Assembly: GCA_038043445.1 (NCBI GenBank)
Contig: JBBTBY010000045.1
Span: 1-64,000, forward strand
Source: Spirochaetota bacterium
GTDB lineage: Bacteria > Spirochaetota > Brachyspiria > Brachyspirales > JACRPF01
Direction: 5' to 3'
Length of the DNA: 64,000 nt
Positions 43,983 to 53,264 of this stretch are shown here, piece after piece. Position numbers and translations under genes: made by a program. Position 1 is the first letter of the stretch. Every line of letters starts with the position of its first letter. A model generated the notes under the pieces. It worked only from the letters and a program-made list of their open reading frames with translations, did not search any database and had not been told where the DNA came from.

Positions 43983-44090
43983 AGGTCATTCCTTCCATGG
44001 TACTATACAATTTCTAATGTTTCTGGTCAATGCAGGATGCCCGTGCTGTTCCGCTGTCTCAGCACTCGTACATTCGATAACGATATCGGC

Positions 44091-44119
44091 TTTACACGAG
44101 CGGCATTTACTGCTATAAT
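44091..44119 (+). promoter_or_regulatory. Sigma-70 promoter for the LPP20-like lipoprotein and lepB
   Basis: TTTACA (44091-44096), 17-bp spacer, TATAAT (44114-44119), 50 nt before the ATG at 44170. Confidence 0.7.
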
Positions 44120-44169
44120 GCCGCCATGAAAAGGCGGGGAAATGCGTATTTTCACAAGGAGTTCCGGCG

Positions 44170-44778
44170 ATGAAAGCATATTTTTTCATGGCAGCGGCCT
44201 TCATGTTCATACTGTCCTGCGGGACGAAGGGCGGTGAAGGGCTCATCGCGGGGAGCGGCAACGGCAGGAGCTATGACGAGGCGCTCTCGAATGCGACCAT
44301 CGCGCTTTACCGGAGCGCGGCAAAGCAGGTGTCGTTCAAGGCGATACGAAGCGATATCCCCGCCGTTGAACGGCTGATACGCGGCACGAACGCGATACGC
44401 ATTATGAGCAATACTATCGTCCATACGGTGCACGGCACGAGACATTCCGTGGATATCACGATGGACCGCGAGTCGCGCGAGCGGCTCAATCTGCTCGCGA
44501 AGTCGCTCATGCGCGACGGGTTCATCGATGAGAACACGGTGCGGGCGTACGGCATGGGGACGGTGAAGGACCGCACGCTCATGGACTCGCGGCGGAAATA
44601 TCTTTCACGCGAGGCGGCGCTCATGACGGCGAAGGCGAAATTGAAGGTACTGCTTGCACAGCGGTACCCGGGTGCGGATGATGCGGTGCAGAAGGTGATA
44701 GCCGCCGCGGAACCGGTGAGCGAAACGTTCGACGGCGAGCGCTTCGAGATAATTCTGGAATTGAAGATACCACGATAG
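44170..44778 (+). CDS. LPP20-like lipoprotein
   Basis: A protein of 202 residues with a lipobox F-I-L-S-C (Cys17). The mature part begins G-S-G-N-G-R-S-Y-D-E-A-L-S-N-A-T-I-A-L-Y-R-S-A, resembling the LPP20/TolB-associated alpha-beta fold in which a first helix follows a 'S-Y-x-E-A' turn. The C terminus F-E-I-I-L-E-L-K-I-P ends in a strand. Function in the family is unknown; surface or periplasmic lipoproteins of Helicobacter and Treponema are the nearest descriptions. The ribosome site is A-A-G-G-A-G. It is followed 32 nt later by lepB and probably shares its promoter. Confidence 0.68.
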   Translation: MKAYFFMAAAFMFILSCGTKGGEGLIAGSGNGRSYDEALSNATIALYRSAAKQVSFKAIRSDIPAVERLIRGTNAIRIMSNTIVHTVHGTRHSVDITMDRESRERLNLLAKSLMRDGFIDENTVRAYGMGTVKDRTLMDSRRKYLSREAALMTAKAKLKVLLAQRYPGADDAVQKVIAAAEPVSETFDGERFEIILELKIPR

Positions 44779-44810
44779 TGCAAGTCGTTTAATACTTAAG
44801 GAGAAAAGCG

Positions 44811-45860
44811 GTGCGTGAACTGAAAAAGATCATCGACTGGTTCATCGGCGAGTGCAAGGACTGGCGCGGCAATATCCGTTCGCTGGCCGAGGCCGCCGTT
44901 GTCGTCATCGCGTTGAGCCTTACGCTCTTGCAGAATTACATGATACCGACCGGTTCCATGAAACCCAAGCTCATGCCCGGCGACAGGCTTTTTGCCAACC
45001 GTTTTCTCTACGGCATGAAGGTCCCGTTCACCGACGGGCATGAGGGGCTTCGCCTCCCGAAGATAAAATTCCCCGCCCGCGGAGATATCATAATATTCCG
45101 CGCGCCGCCGTCGGCGAGCATGGCATGCGAGGGCGGTCGCCCGCTCTATCCGCCGTCGCCGCTCATACAATTGGTCAAAGAGGTCGTCGCGCTCGTGTGT
45201 CTCTCTCCGTTCGCCTCCGATCCGCGCATTACGATAGCGAACTATATCGGCGAAAAGGTGACCGGCGAGAGAATGGTGCCGATGATGGGACTGCTCGGCC
45301 TGAAGACATCGGACTGGGACCCGAAAAAGGAATATGTCAAGCGCGCCATCGGCGTTGGCGGCGATACGGTCGAGATCATTCGCAAGAAGATATATATCAA
45401 CGGAGAGCCCCTCGATGACAAATGGGGCAATTTCAGTTTCGGTGACGGCATGAACGTACAGAGCCGTCCGATGCTTGAGATACCCGGGAGCATGCGCGAT
45501 AATTACGGCCCGGTGTATGTGCCGAAGGTGGGAGAATCCATCGTCTTTACGCGTCTTTCTCAGGACCCGACATATGATGATGTACGGTCTTACAGCGTGA
45601 AGGTGAATGGAGAAGAAGTGCATTACGATTCGAAGAAGTGGCTTTGGGTGAACATTTACCAGCGATTCGCGTCGAACGCTGCGGAGTATACGTATCCGGT
45701 GAAGGAGCCTTTCTATCTCGCCATCGGCGATAACCGCAATGAATCATGCGATTCGCGATACTGGGGGCTTGTGCATTTCTCCTATATCAAGGGCCAGCCG
45801 AATATCATGTATTGGCCGATACAGCGTGCGATATTCCAAGGGTATATTTGGATACACTGA
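44811..45860 (+). CDS. lepB: Signal peptidase I
   Basis: A protein of 349 residues, starting with GTG at 44811 (A-A-G-G-A-G 7 nt upstream). One N-terminal membrane helix (residues ~25-42) precedes the catalytic serine in Y-M-I-P-T-G-S49-M-K-P. The general-base lysine is K177 in Y-V-K177-R-A-I-G, followed by G-G-D-T-V-E-I. The late G-D-N-R-N-E-S-C-D-S-R-Y-W-G box is also conserved. The insert between the Ser and Lys regions is longer than in minimal enzymes (~125 residues) and contains extra hydrophobic segments (L-I-Q-L-V-K-E-V-V-A-L-V-C-L). It removes signal peptides from exported proteins on the outer face of the inner membrane. Confidence 0.95.
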   Translation: MRELKKIIDWFIGECKDWRGNIRSLAEAAVVVIALSLTLLQNYMIPTGSMKPKLMPGDRLFANRFLYGMKVPFTDGHEGLRLPKIKFPARGDIIIFRAPPSASMACEGGRPLYPPSPLIQLVKEVVALVCLSPFASDPRITIANYIGEKVTGERMVPMMGLLGLKTSDWDPKKEYVKRAIGVGGDTVEIIRKKIYINGEPLDDKWGNFSFGDGMNVQSRPMLEIPGSMRDNYGPVYVPKVGESIVFTRLSQDPTYDDVRSYSVKVNGEEVHYDSKKWLWVNIYQRFASNAAEYTYPVKEPFYLAIGDNRNESCDSRYWGLVHFSYIKGQPNIMYWPIQRAIFQGYIWIH

Positions 45861-46179
45861 GCGGACGTTATCATGCCCTTCTATACTGAACTGATACATT
45901 TGAAGTCTGTCAATTGCTGAAATTGTATTGCGGGTGAACAGGGCTTCTTCGCATCCCTCGGCACCTACCTCGGCTGTTCGCCATCGGCTCACTGATAGAT
46001 CGGGGCATCGGCTCGGGAAGCGAACTGCTTTTTAACATGAATATCTTGGCCGTTCCCTGAGCGGAGTCGAAGGGAACGTGGGGGAATTCAATAAAATCAA
46101 CTTTTCATGCGTAACGAAACGATAGGGGCATAGCTCAGGTCGGCACACATCTTGCTATTGTTACAGCGAGAGGCCGACT
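45861..46179. other. Non-coding gap with a short inverted repeat before clpB
   Basis: 319 nt without a supportable gene. The one clear structure is CGTTCCCT...AGGGAACG (46051-46058 and 46071-46078), with GAGCGGAGTCGA between the arms, a wording known from dispersed intergenic repeats in many genomes. A tRNA-like start (GGGGCATAGCTCAG, near 46124) has no T arm or acceptor partner. I see neither a CIRCE element nor a clear sigma-32 promoter for clpB. Confidence 0.6.
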
Positions 46180-48771
46180 ATGCGATACGACAAACTTACC
46201 ACGAAGGTCCAGGAAGCGCTTCAATCGGCGCATTCGCTTGCCGTGGAGCGCGGCAATCCCGAGGTGGACGATGTCCATCTCTTTTCGGCTTTCCTTGAGC
46301 AGGAGCGCGGGGTGATCGTTCCCCTCCTGAAGAAATTGTCAATAGACCCGGGGCTGTTGCGTACGGCGATAGCCGATGACATTGTACGATCGCCGCGTGC
46401 GGACGGATCGAACGCGCAGATAGCGCTTTCGGCGAGACTCTCGCGCATCCTTGTCCGCGCGGAGAAGATCGCCGGCGCCATGAAGGACGACTATACATCG
46501 AGCGAGCATGTGTTCCTCGCCGTGCTCGAAGTAAAAGAGGGAACGGTGCATGAGCGTCTTGCCGCACTCGGCGTACGTACCGACGCAGTGCTCGCTGCGC
46601 TTAAGGGGATCCGCGGGAGCGAGAAGGTCGATGATCCGGATGCGGAGAACAAATATCAGGCATTGGAAAAGTACACGCGCGATCTTACCGAGCTTGCACG
46701 CAAGGACAGGATCGATCCCGTCATCGGGCGTGATAATGAGATACGCCGCGTCATGCAGGTGCTCTCACGGCGCACCAAGAACAATCCTGTGCTCATCGGT
46801 GAGGCGGGTGTGGGAAAGACCGCGATCGCCGAGGGGCTTGCGCGGCGCATCGTCTCGGGCGATGTGCCCGAAGGGCTTGCAGGCAAGAAACTCGTCTCGC
46901 TCGATCTTGCCGCGCTCATCGCCGGAACGAAATTCCGCGGTGAATTCGAGGAACGGCTCAAAGCCGTTATAAAAACTATCTCGGATGCGGATGGATCGAT
47001 CATCCTGTTCATCGACGAGCTCCACACCCTTGTGGGAGCGGGCAGCGCCGAGGGTGCCATGGATGCATCGAATATGCTGAAGCCGGCGCTTGCACGCGGT
47101 GAGCTTCGCTGCGTGGGCGCGACAACGCTCAATGAGTACAAGAAGCATATCGAGAAGGACCCGGCGCTTGAACGGCGATTCCAGCCGATCCTGGTCGAGC
47201 CGCCTTCTGCTGAGGATACGATATCGATACTGCGCGGACTTAAGGAGCGCTATGAAGTGCATCACGGTGTACGGATAGCGGACGCGGCGATAGTCGCTGC
47301 GGCAACGCTCGCCGACCGCTATATCACGGACCGTTTCCTTCCGGACAAGGCCATCGATCTCATCGATGAAGCGGCAAGCCGCGTGAAGATAGAGATAGAC
47401 AGCATGCCCGAAGAGCTCGATACGCTCGCGCGCGACATCACCCGTTTGGAGATAGAACGCGAGGCGCTGAAAAAGGAATCCGATGCCGATTCGAAGAAAC
47501 GTCTCGCCGAAATAACATCGACGGTCGCTGATAAGAAAGAATCGTTCTCTGCGCTCAAGGTGAAATGGGAGAACGAGAAGAAGATCATCGCATCCATGCG
47601 CGCGCTCAAGGAGGAAGTGGAGCATCTCAAATTCCAGGAGGCGGAAGCGGCGCGTGCCGGGGAGCTCGCCCGCGCGAGCGAATTGCGCTACGGGCTCATC
47701 CCGCAGAAGGAGAAGGAACTTGCGAGAATGACGGGAGAGATCACCGGCGCGAACACGCTTCTCCGCGAGGAGGTGAGCGAGGACGATATCGCGCGCGTGG
47801 TGGCGACGTGGACCGGTATACCCGTGAGCAAGATGATGGAGGGCGAGCGCGAAAAGCTCATCCGCATGGAGGAGGCGCTCTCTCTGCGCGTCATCGGGCA
47901 GGATGATGCCGTACGAAAAGTATCGGACGCGATACGGCGCAATCGCAGCGGCCTTGCGGACGAACATCGCCCCGTGGGGACGTTCCTGTTCATCGGGCCC
48001 ACCGGTGTGGGAAAGACCGAGCTTGCCAAGACGCTCGCTTCGTTCCTCTTCGATGACGAGCGGAACATGATACGCATCGATATGAGCGAGTACATGGAGA
48101 AGCACGCGGTGGCAAAGCTCATCGGCGCACCCCCGGGGTATGTCGGTTATGAAGAGGGCGGCGCACTCACCGAAGCGGTACGGCGGCATCCCTACGCAGT
48201 CGTGCTTTTCGATGAGGTCGAGAAGGCGCATCCGGACGTGTTCAACATACTCCTGCAGATGCTCGATGACGGACGGCTTACCGATTCGCAGGGGCGTACG
48301 GTGAACTTCACCAACACCCTCATCATCATGACGAGCAATATCGGGAGCGATATCATCCAGGAGCGACAGGCGTCAGGTGATTACAGCGAAAAGGCGGTGA
48401 TGGATGCCATCGAGTCGCTCTTGCGGACGAATTTCCGTCCGGAATTCCTCAATCGCATCGATGAGACGATACTGTTCCATCCGCTCATGAAGGATACGAT
48501 AGTGCGTATCGCCGAGCTTGAGATGAAAAAGCTCGCTCGCCGTGTCAGGGATCAGGGTTACACGCTGTCGATCGCGAAGAAGGTGTTCGAGTATATTGCC
48601 GCCCTGGGCTACGATGTTCAGTACGGAGCGCGACCGCTCAAACGGACGATACAGTCGGAGATAATGAACCCGCTTTCAAAGGCATTGCTCGGCGGTGCGT
48701 TCGTGAAGGGCGATACGATCGCCGCCGACGTCGACGAGCGCGGGAAAGTATCGTTCAGCAAACGGGCATAA
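46180..48771 (+). CDS. clpB: ClpB disaggregase
   Basis: A protein of 863 residues, the full ClpB length. The N-terminal Clp repeat domain covers residues ~1-145. The first AAA+ module has Walker A G207-E-A-G-V-G-K-T214. The coiled middle domain runs from ~405 to 530. The second AAA+ module has G606-P-T-G-V-G-K-T613, the arginine-finger/sensor region [11 protein letters not shown], and the C-terminal D2 small domain. The middle domain (long coiled coil) distinguishes it from ClpA/ClpC. It is the ATP-driven hexamer that, with DnaK, rescues aggregated proteins in the cytosol. It is convergent with the envelope operon. Confidence 0.97.
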   Translation: MRYDKLTTKVQEALQSAHSLAVERGNPEVDDVHLFSAFLEQERGVIVPLLKKLSIDPGLLRTAIADDIVRSPRADGSNAQIALSARLSRILVRAEKIAGAMKDDYTSSEHVFLAVLEVKEGTVHERLAALGVRTDAVLAALKGIRGSEKVDDPDAENKYQALEKYTRDLTELARKDRIDPVIGRDNEIRRVMQVLSRRTKNNPVLIGEAGVGKTAIAEGLARRIVSGDVPEGLAGKKLVSLDLAALIAGTKFRGEFEERLKAVIKTISDADGSIILFIDELHTLVGAGSAEGAMDASNMLKPALARGELRCVGATTLNEYKKHIEKDPALERRFQPILVEPPSAEDTISILRGLKERYEVHHGVRIADAAIVAAATLADRYITDRFLPDKAIDLIDEAASRVKIEIDSMPEELDTLARDITRLEIEREALKKESDADSKKRLAEITSTVADKKESFSALKVKWENEKKIIASMRALKEEVEHLKFQEAEAARAGELARASELRYGLIPQKEKELARMTGEITGANTLLREEVSEDDIARVVATWTGIPVSKMMEGEREKLIRMEEALSLRVIGQDDAVRKVSDAIRRNRSGLADEHRPVGTFLFIGPTGVGKTELAKTLASFLFDDERNMIRIDMSEYMEKHAVAKLIGAPPGYVGYEEGGALTEAVRRHPYAVVLFDEVEKAHPDVFNILLQMLDDGRLTDSQGRTVNFTNTLIIMTSNIGSDIIQERQASGDYSEKAVMDAIESLLRTNFRPEFLNRIDETILFHPLMKDTIVRIAELEMKKLARRVRDQGYTLSIAKKVFEYIAALGYDVQYGARPLKRTIQSEIMNPLSKALLGGAFVKGDTIAADVDERGKVSFSKRA

Positions 48772-48788
48772 CTGTCAAGGGATGACGA

Positions 48789-49799
48789 TCAGCGGGATAT
48801 GAGGCGGTCAAGGAACGCTTCCAGTTCGGTCTTGTAATGCCTGTCGCTTGCCGCGGAATTGTAGTAGTAATACATCGCGACGATCTGCAGGAGCGATTTC
48901 CCCATGCGGGAATCGGTGAAGGTGGCCGCGTCGGGAAGCAGATAGATATCGACGAAGCGCGAGCTTTCGCGTTTATTGTCGCGGGAATACCATACGGCAC
49001 CGACATCGGCCGCTTTCGGGTCCGTGCCGCCCGATTTCCCGAAGAATCCCTTGAACGTTTTGGCGACATCGCTTTTCTTGACCGCGACGAGCTTGCCGCG
49101 TTCCATGACGGCGAGCATGCCTGCCTTGTCGTAATCGGACGCGATGCGTGCCTTGAGCGTCTTCACGACCTTCTCTTTCACATCCTCATCGGTGGGCGCC
49201 GTGTAATAGAACGTGTTCACCTGATACCATATCCCGTACAGCGAAAAGAACGTCCATGCGGATATTTCCCAATCCCCTTCCACGACCTTCCTGCCCGGCG
49301 AGGTTATCCAGTACTCCGGAACATCGAACCCGTATCCCTGGACATCGACATTGCGGAACGTGAGCGCCTCGAATTTCCCGCCCTTGTCCAGGAACTGGCG
49401 GTAATAGTCCATCGCTTTATTGCAGTAGAATTTTGCATAGTATGCGCGGGCGAAACGAAGGCTTTTTTCCTTTTCATCGGGTATCGTCTCGGCGGTCTTC
49501 AGCGCCTCGTCGAAGTTTTTTACCCCGATATACGCGTCCGCTAGTGCACTCGCACGGAGCAGCGGGGCGATGTTGGCGATGTATTCGGGTTTATTGCAGA
49601 GCTCTATTATCTGCTGAAAGTCATTGAGTATGAGGCTTCCCTTGATGACGGTCTCATAGTTCTTCTTGTCCTTCGATCCCATCTCGATTTGCTTCTTCGC
49701 GCGAATGACATCGCGTGTGGTGTCAAAGGCCGACGGGGCCGGTGTCTGTGCGCTCAATACAGCGGTGAGCGCGATGAGTACGAAGGCAATGCCTTTCAT
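48789..49799 (-). CDS. Exported TPR-like protein, last gene of the envelope operon
   Basis: A protein of 336 residues with a signal peptide (M-K-G-I-A-F-V-L-I-A-L-T-A-V-L-S-A-Q). The first ~150 residues contain helical pairs like tetratricopeptide repeats (A-S-A-L-A-D-A-Y-I-G-V-K-N-F-D-E-A-L-K-T-A, R-A-Y-Y-A-K-F-Y-C-N-K-A-M-D-Y-Y-R-Q-F). A beta-rich C-terminal half follows (D-V-P-E-Y-W-I-T-S-P, F-V-D-I-Y-L-L-P). It probably works in the periplasm with the dead protease encoded 10 nt upstream. I do not recognise the C-terminal family. Confidence 0.65.
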   Translation of the reverse strand: MKGIAFVLIALTAVLSAQTPAPSAFDTTRDVIRAKKQIEMGSKDKKNYETVIKGSLILNDFQQIIELCNKPEYIANIAPLLRASALADAYIGVKNFDEALKTAETIPDEKEKSLRFARAYYAKFYCNKAMDYYRQFLDKGGKFEALTFRNVDVQGYGFDVPEYWITSPGRKVVEGDWEISAWTFFSLYGIWYQVNTFYYTAPTDEDVKEKVVKTLKARIASDYDKAGMLAVMERGKLVAVKKSDVAKTFKGFFGKSGGTDPKAADVGAVWYSRDNKRESSRFVDIYLLPDAATFTDSRMGKSLLQIVAMYYYYNSAASDRHYKTELEAFLDRLISR

Positions 49800-49809
49800 G
49801 ATACAATCC

Positions 49810-51183
49810 TTAAAAAGAGATCTTTTTCATCGAGCCTTGGAACACCGCGCGACTCCCGAATTGATCGGGGCGTTTCGCAAAGAAGAGATCGAGGCCGTAT
49901 TCGGAATCATCGAGCACTATCGAGTCGGGATAGATGAGCGCCGCCATCTGTGCGTTCTCGCGTATCGGTTCGGGAACGCCGTAGGGTTTCCCGGGCGCTA
50001 TCTGCACGATGTAATCGCCTTCACCGTAGGGGCCTTCTTTTTTCTTCGCCCCGAAAAAGTACACCTTCTTTACCGTATAGGCGGTATGTGTCGGCGATAT
50101 CGTCTCTTTTCCCACGTCGAAACCGAGGAAGAGCCTGCAGAAGTTCGGTATATTGAACACGGGCAGGAGCGGCCGTTCTGCGAGCGCTACGGTCGCTTGC
50201 ATGCGTGAACCCTTTCGCAGGAGTACGACCGATGTCTGGTCGCCGACAGCCTTTCCGGCGAGGGCCTGATACATGTCGCTGTAGGAAGTAACGGCAACGC
50301 CGTTCACTTCGATGATGGCATCGCCGAAATTGATGCCCGCGTTTTTCGCGGGTGAATCGTCCGGAACGCCGAGCACGAAGAGCCCTTCCTGGGGTAGCCC
50401 CTCGGCAGGATAATTGAAGTCCTTGATATTGCGCAGTTCACGTACATAGACGCCGAGGAACGGGTACTGTACTTTCCCGCCCTGGCTTATCGACGCGAAC
50501 GATGCGCGTACCATCGAGGCGGGGACGGTGAGCCCGACGCCGGCGCGCTTTGTGCCGGTCATGACATTGACGCCCACGATATTCCCGCTCTGGTCGATGA
50601 GCGGTCCGCCGAGGTCCTCGGGGACGACATCGGCGCTGAATTGTATGAAATTCTCGATATACGCGATGCCGATGCCCATGCGGCCGAGGCGCGATACGGT
50701 TATAGGAATGAGCGTCGGGGCGTTCCCCTCGCGGAAACCGCCCGCTATCGCGACCGCGTCCGCGGTGATGCTGTCGGTGGTGTCGAATGCGAGCATGTCG
50801 GGCGCTTCGCCGCTGTTAAGCTTGATGACGGCGACATCGATGAACGGGTCGAACCCGACAAGGGTCGCCCCGGATTGTTTGCCGTCCGCCATCTTCACCG
50901 TTATCGTTTCCGGGGAAGCGACAAGTGAATATGCGGTCACGATGAGACCGTCCTTCGAGATGAAAACACCTGCGCCGGTCGACGTGCCCCGGTCCATCCA
51001 GCGGCGGTATCCGTAGGTTATCCCCTTCGCTTTACAGGATATTGAAACAAGGGAGTTCTGTACCTTCTTCTGCATTTCTTCGCCGCCGGTGAAGGAAACG
51101 GTCTCCTGCCCCGAGAGCAGAGCGGCGAGGGACAGCACCGGAAGGAAGCGGAAGGTTCTCATCGATCGAAAGAATCGCGTCAT
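49810..51183 (-). CDS. HtrA/DegP-like pseudoprotease with PDZ domain
   Basis: A protein of 457 residues from the ATG at 51183 (AAAGGAAA upstream), with a signal peptide. The trypsin-like fold is clear: G-A-G-V-F-I-S-K-D-G-L-I-V-T (residues 70-83), D112-P-F-I-D116-V-A-V-I-K-L and G192-G-P-L-I-D...G-N-I-V-G-V-N. A PDZ domain follows (~280-370: G-L-F-V-L-G-V-P-D-D-S-P-A-K-N-A-G-I). Two of three catalytic residues are lost: the histidine position in T-A-Y-S86-L-V is Ser, and the nucleophile position in E-D-L191-G-G-P is Leu. Only Asp116 remains. It is therefore likely a periplasmic scaffold or sensor, not a protease. It overlaps the DoxX-like gene by 4 nt. Confidence 0.85.
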   Translation of the reverse strand: MTRFFRSMRTFRFLPVLSLAALLSGQETVSFTGGEEMQKKVQNSLVSISCKAKGITYGYRRWMDRGTSTGAGVFISKDGLIVTAYSLVASPETITVKMADGKQSGATLVGFDPFIDVAVIKLNSGEAPDMLAFDTTDSITADAVAIAGGFREGNAPTLIPITVSRLGRMGIGIAYIENFIQFSADVVPEDLGGPLIDQSGNIVGVNVMTGTKRAGVGLTVPASMVRASFASISQGGKVQYPFLGVYVRELRNIKDFNYPAEGLPQEGLFVLGVPDDSPAKNAGINFGDAIIEVNGVAVTSYSDMYQALAGKAVGDQTSVVLLRKGSRMQATVALAERPLLPVFNIPNFCRLFLGFDVGKETISPTHTAYTVKKVYFFGAKKKEGPYGEGDYIVQIAPGKPYGVPEPIRENAQMAALIYPDSIVLDDSEYGLDLFFAKRPDQFGSRAVFQGSMKKISF

Positions 51184-51653
51184 TGTTGTTTTCCTTTCTC
51201 GATACGTGAATCGATCGCGAAGGCCTGGCGGGGAGCAAAGAACGGCGGGAGCGTGAGGGCGATGAAAAGGACATCCCTGAGGAACGTGGATATCGACAGC
51301 CGCTCCGGTATGCCGAAGAATTCGAAGCATCCGCAGTCCATATCGGCGCCGCGCACCAGATTGACCGTAATGCCGACGAGGAAGGCTGAGAGCAGAAGGA
51401 TGAGCGCAATGGCGGTCGAACGCGTACGGAACCCGATGATGAACATGGTCCCGGCGATGAGCTCGAACCAGGGAACGAATATCGCTACGAGCGGCGTGAA
51501 GGCGTCCGGCATTATCGCATAGTTGGCGAACGTGTGCGCAAAGCTCACCGGGTGCAGTATCTTATCGACACTCGCGTAGATGAAGAGCGTGCCTATGAGT
51601 ATGCGGCACGTGAGGGCGAGGAATCGATTGGTCGCAAGATCGGTGATCTTCAT
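51180..51653 (-). CDS. DoxX/MauE-like membrane protein with a C-G-C motif
   Basis: A protein of 157 residues from the ATG at 51653, which overlaps the upstream stop by 4 nt (ATGA). Four membrane helices (about residues 12-32, 52-72, 80-102, 120-142) with the conserved early A-S-V-D-K-I-L-H-P-V-S-F-A of DoxX/MauE proteins. The segment M-D-C107-G-C109-F-E-F-F-G matches the C-x-C found in MauE-like members, which are linked to thiol-disulfide chemistry outside the inner membrane. Its neighbour is a rhodanese, so a periplasmic sulfur-relay or disulfide role is plausible, though unproven. Confidence 0.85.
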   Translation of the reverse strand: MKITDLATNRFLALTCRILIGTLFIYASVDKILHPVSFAHTFANYAIMPDAFTPLVAIFVPWFELIAGTMFIIGFRTRSTAIALILLLSAFLVGITVNLVRGADMDCGCFEFFGIPERLSISTFLRDVLFIALTLPPFFAPRQAFAIDSRIEKGKQQ

Positions 51654-52108
51654 TGTTTCCGCTCCGACGGATAACCCTTGGCGTTCCATCCCGTCATCCC
51701 CGCGGTCATGATATAAATGCGCTTGCCCTTGAACGAGACGCCGAGCCTGTTGTGCGCGAGCTTATGGGACTTGTCGCATTTCTCATCGGAACAGTAGACG
51801 ACCACCACCGGTGCGGCATCGATGCGGTCGTAGAGCGCCTCGGCGAATTCAAGGTAACGGTCCTCGGGAAGATTGACGGCACGCGGCACATGACCGGACA
51901 CATATTCAGCGGGGGAACGGGCATCGATAAAGAAAGCGTTTTCATCGAACTTCACTTTCGCAAGCTGCGTGTTTATCGCTATGATATTGTCGTTGGGGGC
52001 ACGAAGCTTGTACCCCGACGGGTAGAACGCGTTGAACACGCTCCCCGCGCCGAACGCGATGAGGGCCATTGCGACCAGGTCGATCATGATGGTACGGATC
52101 ATCTTCAT
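51650..52108 (-). CDS. Membrane-anchored rhodanese-domain protein
   Basis: A protein of 152 residues. An N-terminal membrane helix or uncleaved signal (residues ~5-27) precedes a single rhodanese domain (F-F-I-D-A-R-S-P-A-E-Y-V-S-G-H-V-P-R-A-V-N-L-P). The active-site loop is V-V-Y-C106-S-D-E-K-C111-D-K-S, giving a catalytic Cys plus a second cysteine five residues on. The domain would face the periplasm. Single-domain rhodaneses move sulfane sulfur or serve as redox adaptors. It sits between the metallophosphatase-like and DoxX genes with 4-nt overlaps on both sides. Confidence 0.88.
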   Translation of the reverse strand: MKMIRTIMIDLVAMALIAFGAGSVFNAFYPSGYKLRAPNDNIIAINTQLAKVKFDENAFFIDARSPAEYVSGHVPRAVNLPEDRYLEFAEALYDRIDAAPVVVVYCSDEKCDKSHKLAHNRLGVSFKGKRIYIMTAGMTGWNAKGYPSERKQ

Positions 52109-53103
52109 TTGATGTCCAGCCGCCGTTTTTCGAACGCCTTCATCTCACGCTGCATCTCTTCGCTCGCCCATGCGCGTATGGTAGCATCGTCCCTGCTCGT
52201 CGTATAATCGATATACTCGAGCGAGAACTTCTTCATGACGATGTTCGCCCCGGCGGTGAAGGCGGCGATGCCGACGCGATTGCCGTTGCCGCCGCTCGAG
52301 AGCACGTACACGCCGCCGATATCGACCGCGCTCATGTCGATGACCTCCCGCTCCGGCGATTCGTCGGGGTCTTTCACCGGCAGATACTGGTCATGCCCGC
52401 TCACGATGAGATCGATGCCCACACGGCGCTTTGCGAGCGCAACATCAAAATCATAGCCGGCATGCGAGAGGAGTATCACCGCCTTCGCGCCCTTCGCCCG
52501 TGCTTCTTTGGCGAACGCTGCGGCGGACTCTGCTGCTGCGGAAAGTACGACCGCATCCTTAATGTTCTGCTTTTGATAACGGAACGCGGTCTCCGCCGTA
52601 ATGCCGATGACGGCGATATGTACGCCGCCGACGTTCTTCATGATATACGGCGCGCCGAAGGCGGTCGTGCCGTTCGCGGTCTTCAGTTTGACATTGGCGT
52701 TCACATACGGCAGTGTCGCCGCTTCGGAGAGAAAGTAGTCGACGCCTTTGCCGATATCCTGATCGCCCATGGCGATGGCGTCATATTTCAAGTAGCGATA
52801 CGCCTGGAATATATACGGCTCTTTTATCGGTCGTTCCATGACGGTGCCGCCGACGGTCACGGTCTCTTTCAGATATACCGTTTCGATAGCGGACACATCG
52901 CCGGATTCGAGCAGGATGAAATTCCTGTTCTTCTTCCGATATTCAGAAAGGAAGTATCCGCGTTTGACAAGACCGCTTTTCGGGTTCTGCCGGCAGTTGC
53001 ATCCGTCGAGATTCCCATTGAGCGATGATGTGAAGAGGACGGTGAATTCCTGACCGCCAAGGGGGATCACCATTGCGAGGATAATGCAGAACAGTCGATG
53101 CAC
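52105..53103 (-). CDS. Exported 5'-nucleotidase-like metallophosphatase with altered first metal motif
   Basis: A protein of 332 residues starting with GTG at 53103, chosen because GGGAGGAG lies 6 nt upstream and a signal peptide follows (C-I-I-L-A-M-V-I-P-L-G-G-Q); the longer ATG frame from 53157 lacks this. The fold is recognisable by E-S-G-D69, L-L-S-H-A-G-Y-D and V-S-G-H-D-Q. The first motif, normally T-N-D-x-H-G, is T25-S-S-L-N29-G, so the Asp and His ligands are missing, and it is followed by D-G-C35-N-C37. This variant resembles exported relatives with a C-x-C after the first strand. It is the first gene of the five-gene operon and precedes the rhodanese. Catalysis is doubtful. Confidence 0.75.
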   Translation of the reverse strand: MHRLFCIILAMVIPLGGQEFTVLFTSSLNGNLDGCNCRQNPKSGLVKRGYFLSEYRKKNRNFILLESGDVSAIETVYLKETVTVGGTVMERPIKEPYIFQAYRYLKYDAIAMGDQDIGKGVDYFLSEAATLPYVNANVKLKTANGTTAFGAPYIMKNVGGVHIAVIGITAETAFRYQKQNIKDAVVLSAAAESAAAFAKEARAKGAKAVILLSHAGYDFDVALAKRRVGIDLIVSGHDQYLPVKDPDESPEREVIDMSAVDIGGVYVLSSGGNGNRVGIAAFTAGANIVMKKFSLEYIDYTTSRDDATIRAWASEEMQREMKAFEKRRLDIK

Positions 53104-53165
53104 CTTGCTCCTCCCAGAGTTTTTCCGGCCTTTGGACCCATGCCGGATACGATACATATTAATGT

Positions 53166-53194
53166 AGTATAGCCAATACCGGTGATTTCGTCAA
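53166..53194 (-). promoter_or_regulatory. Sigma-70 promoter of the five-gene envelope operon
   Basis: On the minus strand TTGACG (53194-53189), a 17-bp spacer and TATACT (53171-53166). It lies 62 nt upstream of the GTG start at 53103. Confidence 0.75.
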
Positions 53195-53264
53195 GGGAAT
53201 ACAGGGGGTGCGTGGCAGGGGATTTCCGGGTGTTCGCGAGAAAAAGGTGATAGAGCGGCGCGGG

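Noticed and set aside
46124-46179. tRNA-like start (GGGGCATAGCTCAG) before clpB
   Set aside because: No anticodon stem of correct size, no T arm (GGTTCGAATCC) and no matching acceptor strand follow; it is probably chance or leader sequence.
46000-46179. CIRCE or sigma-32 heat-shock promoter upstream of clpB
   Set aside because: No TTAGCACTC-N9-GAGTGCTAA and no convincing CTTGAA/CCCAT pair could be found.
46765-48231. 488-codon minus-strand frame within clpB
   Set aside because: It is a complete shadow of clpB codons; no independent evidence.
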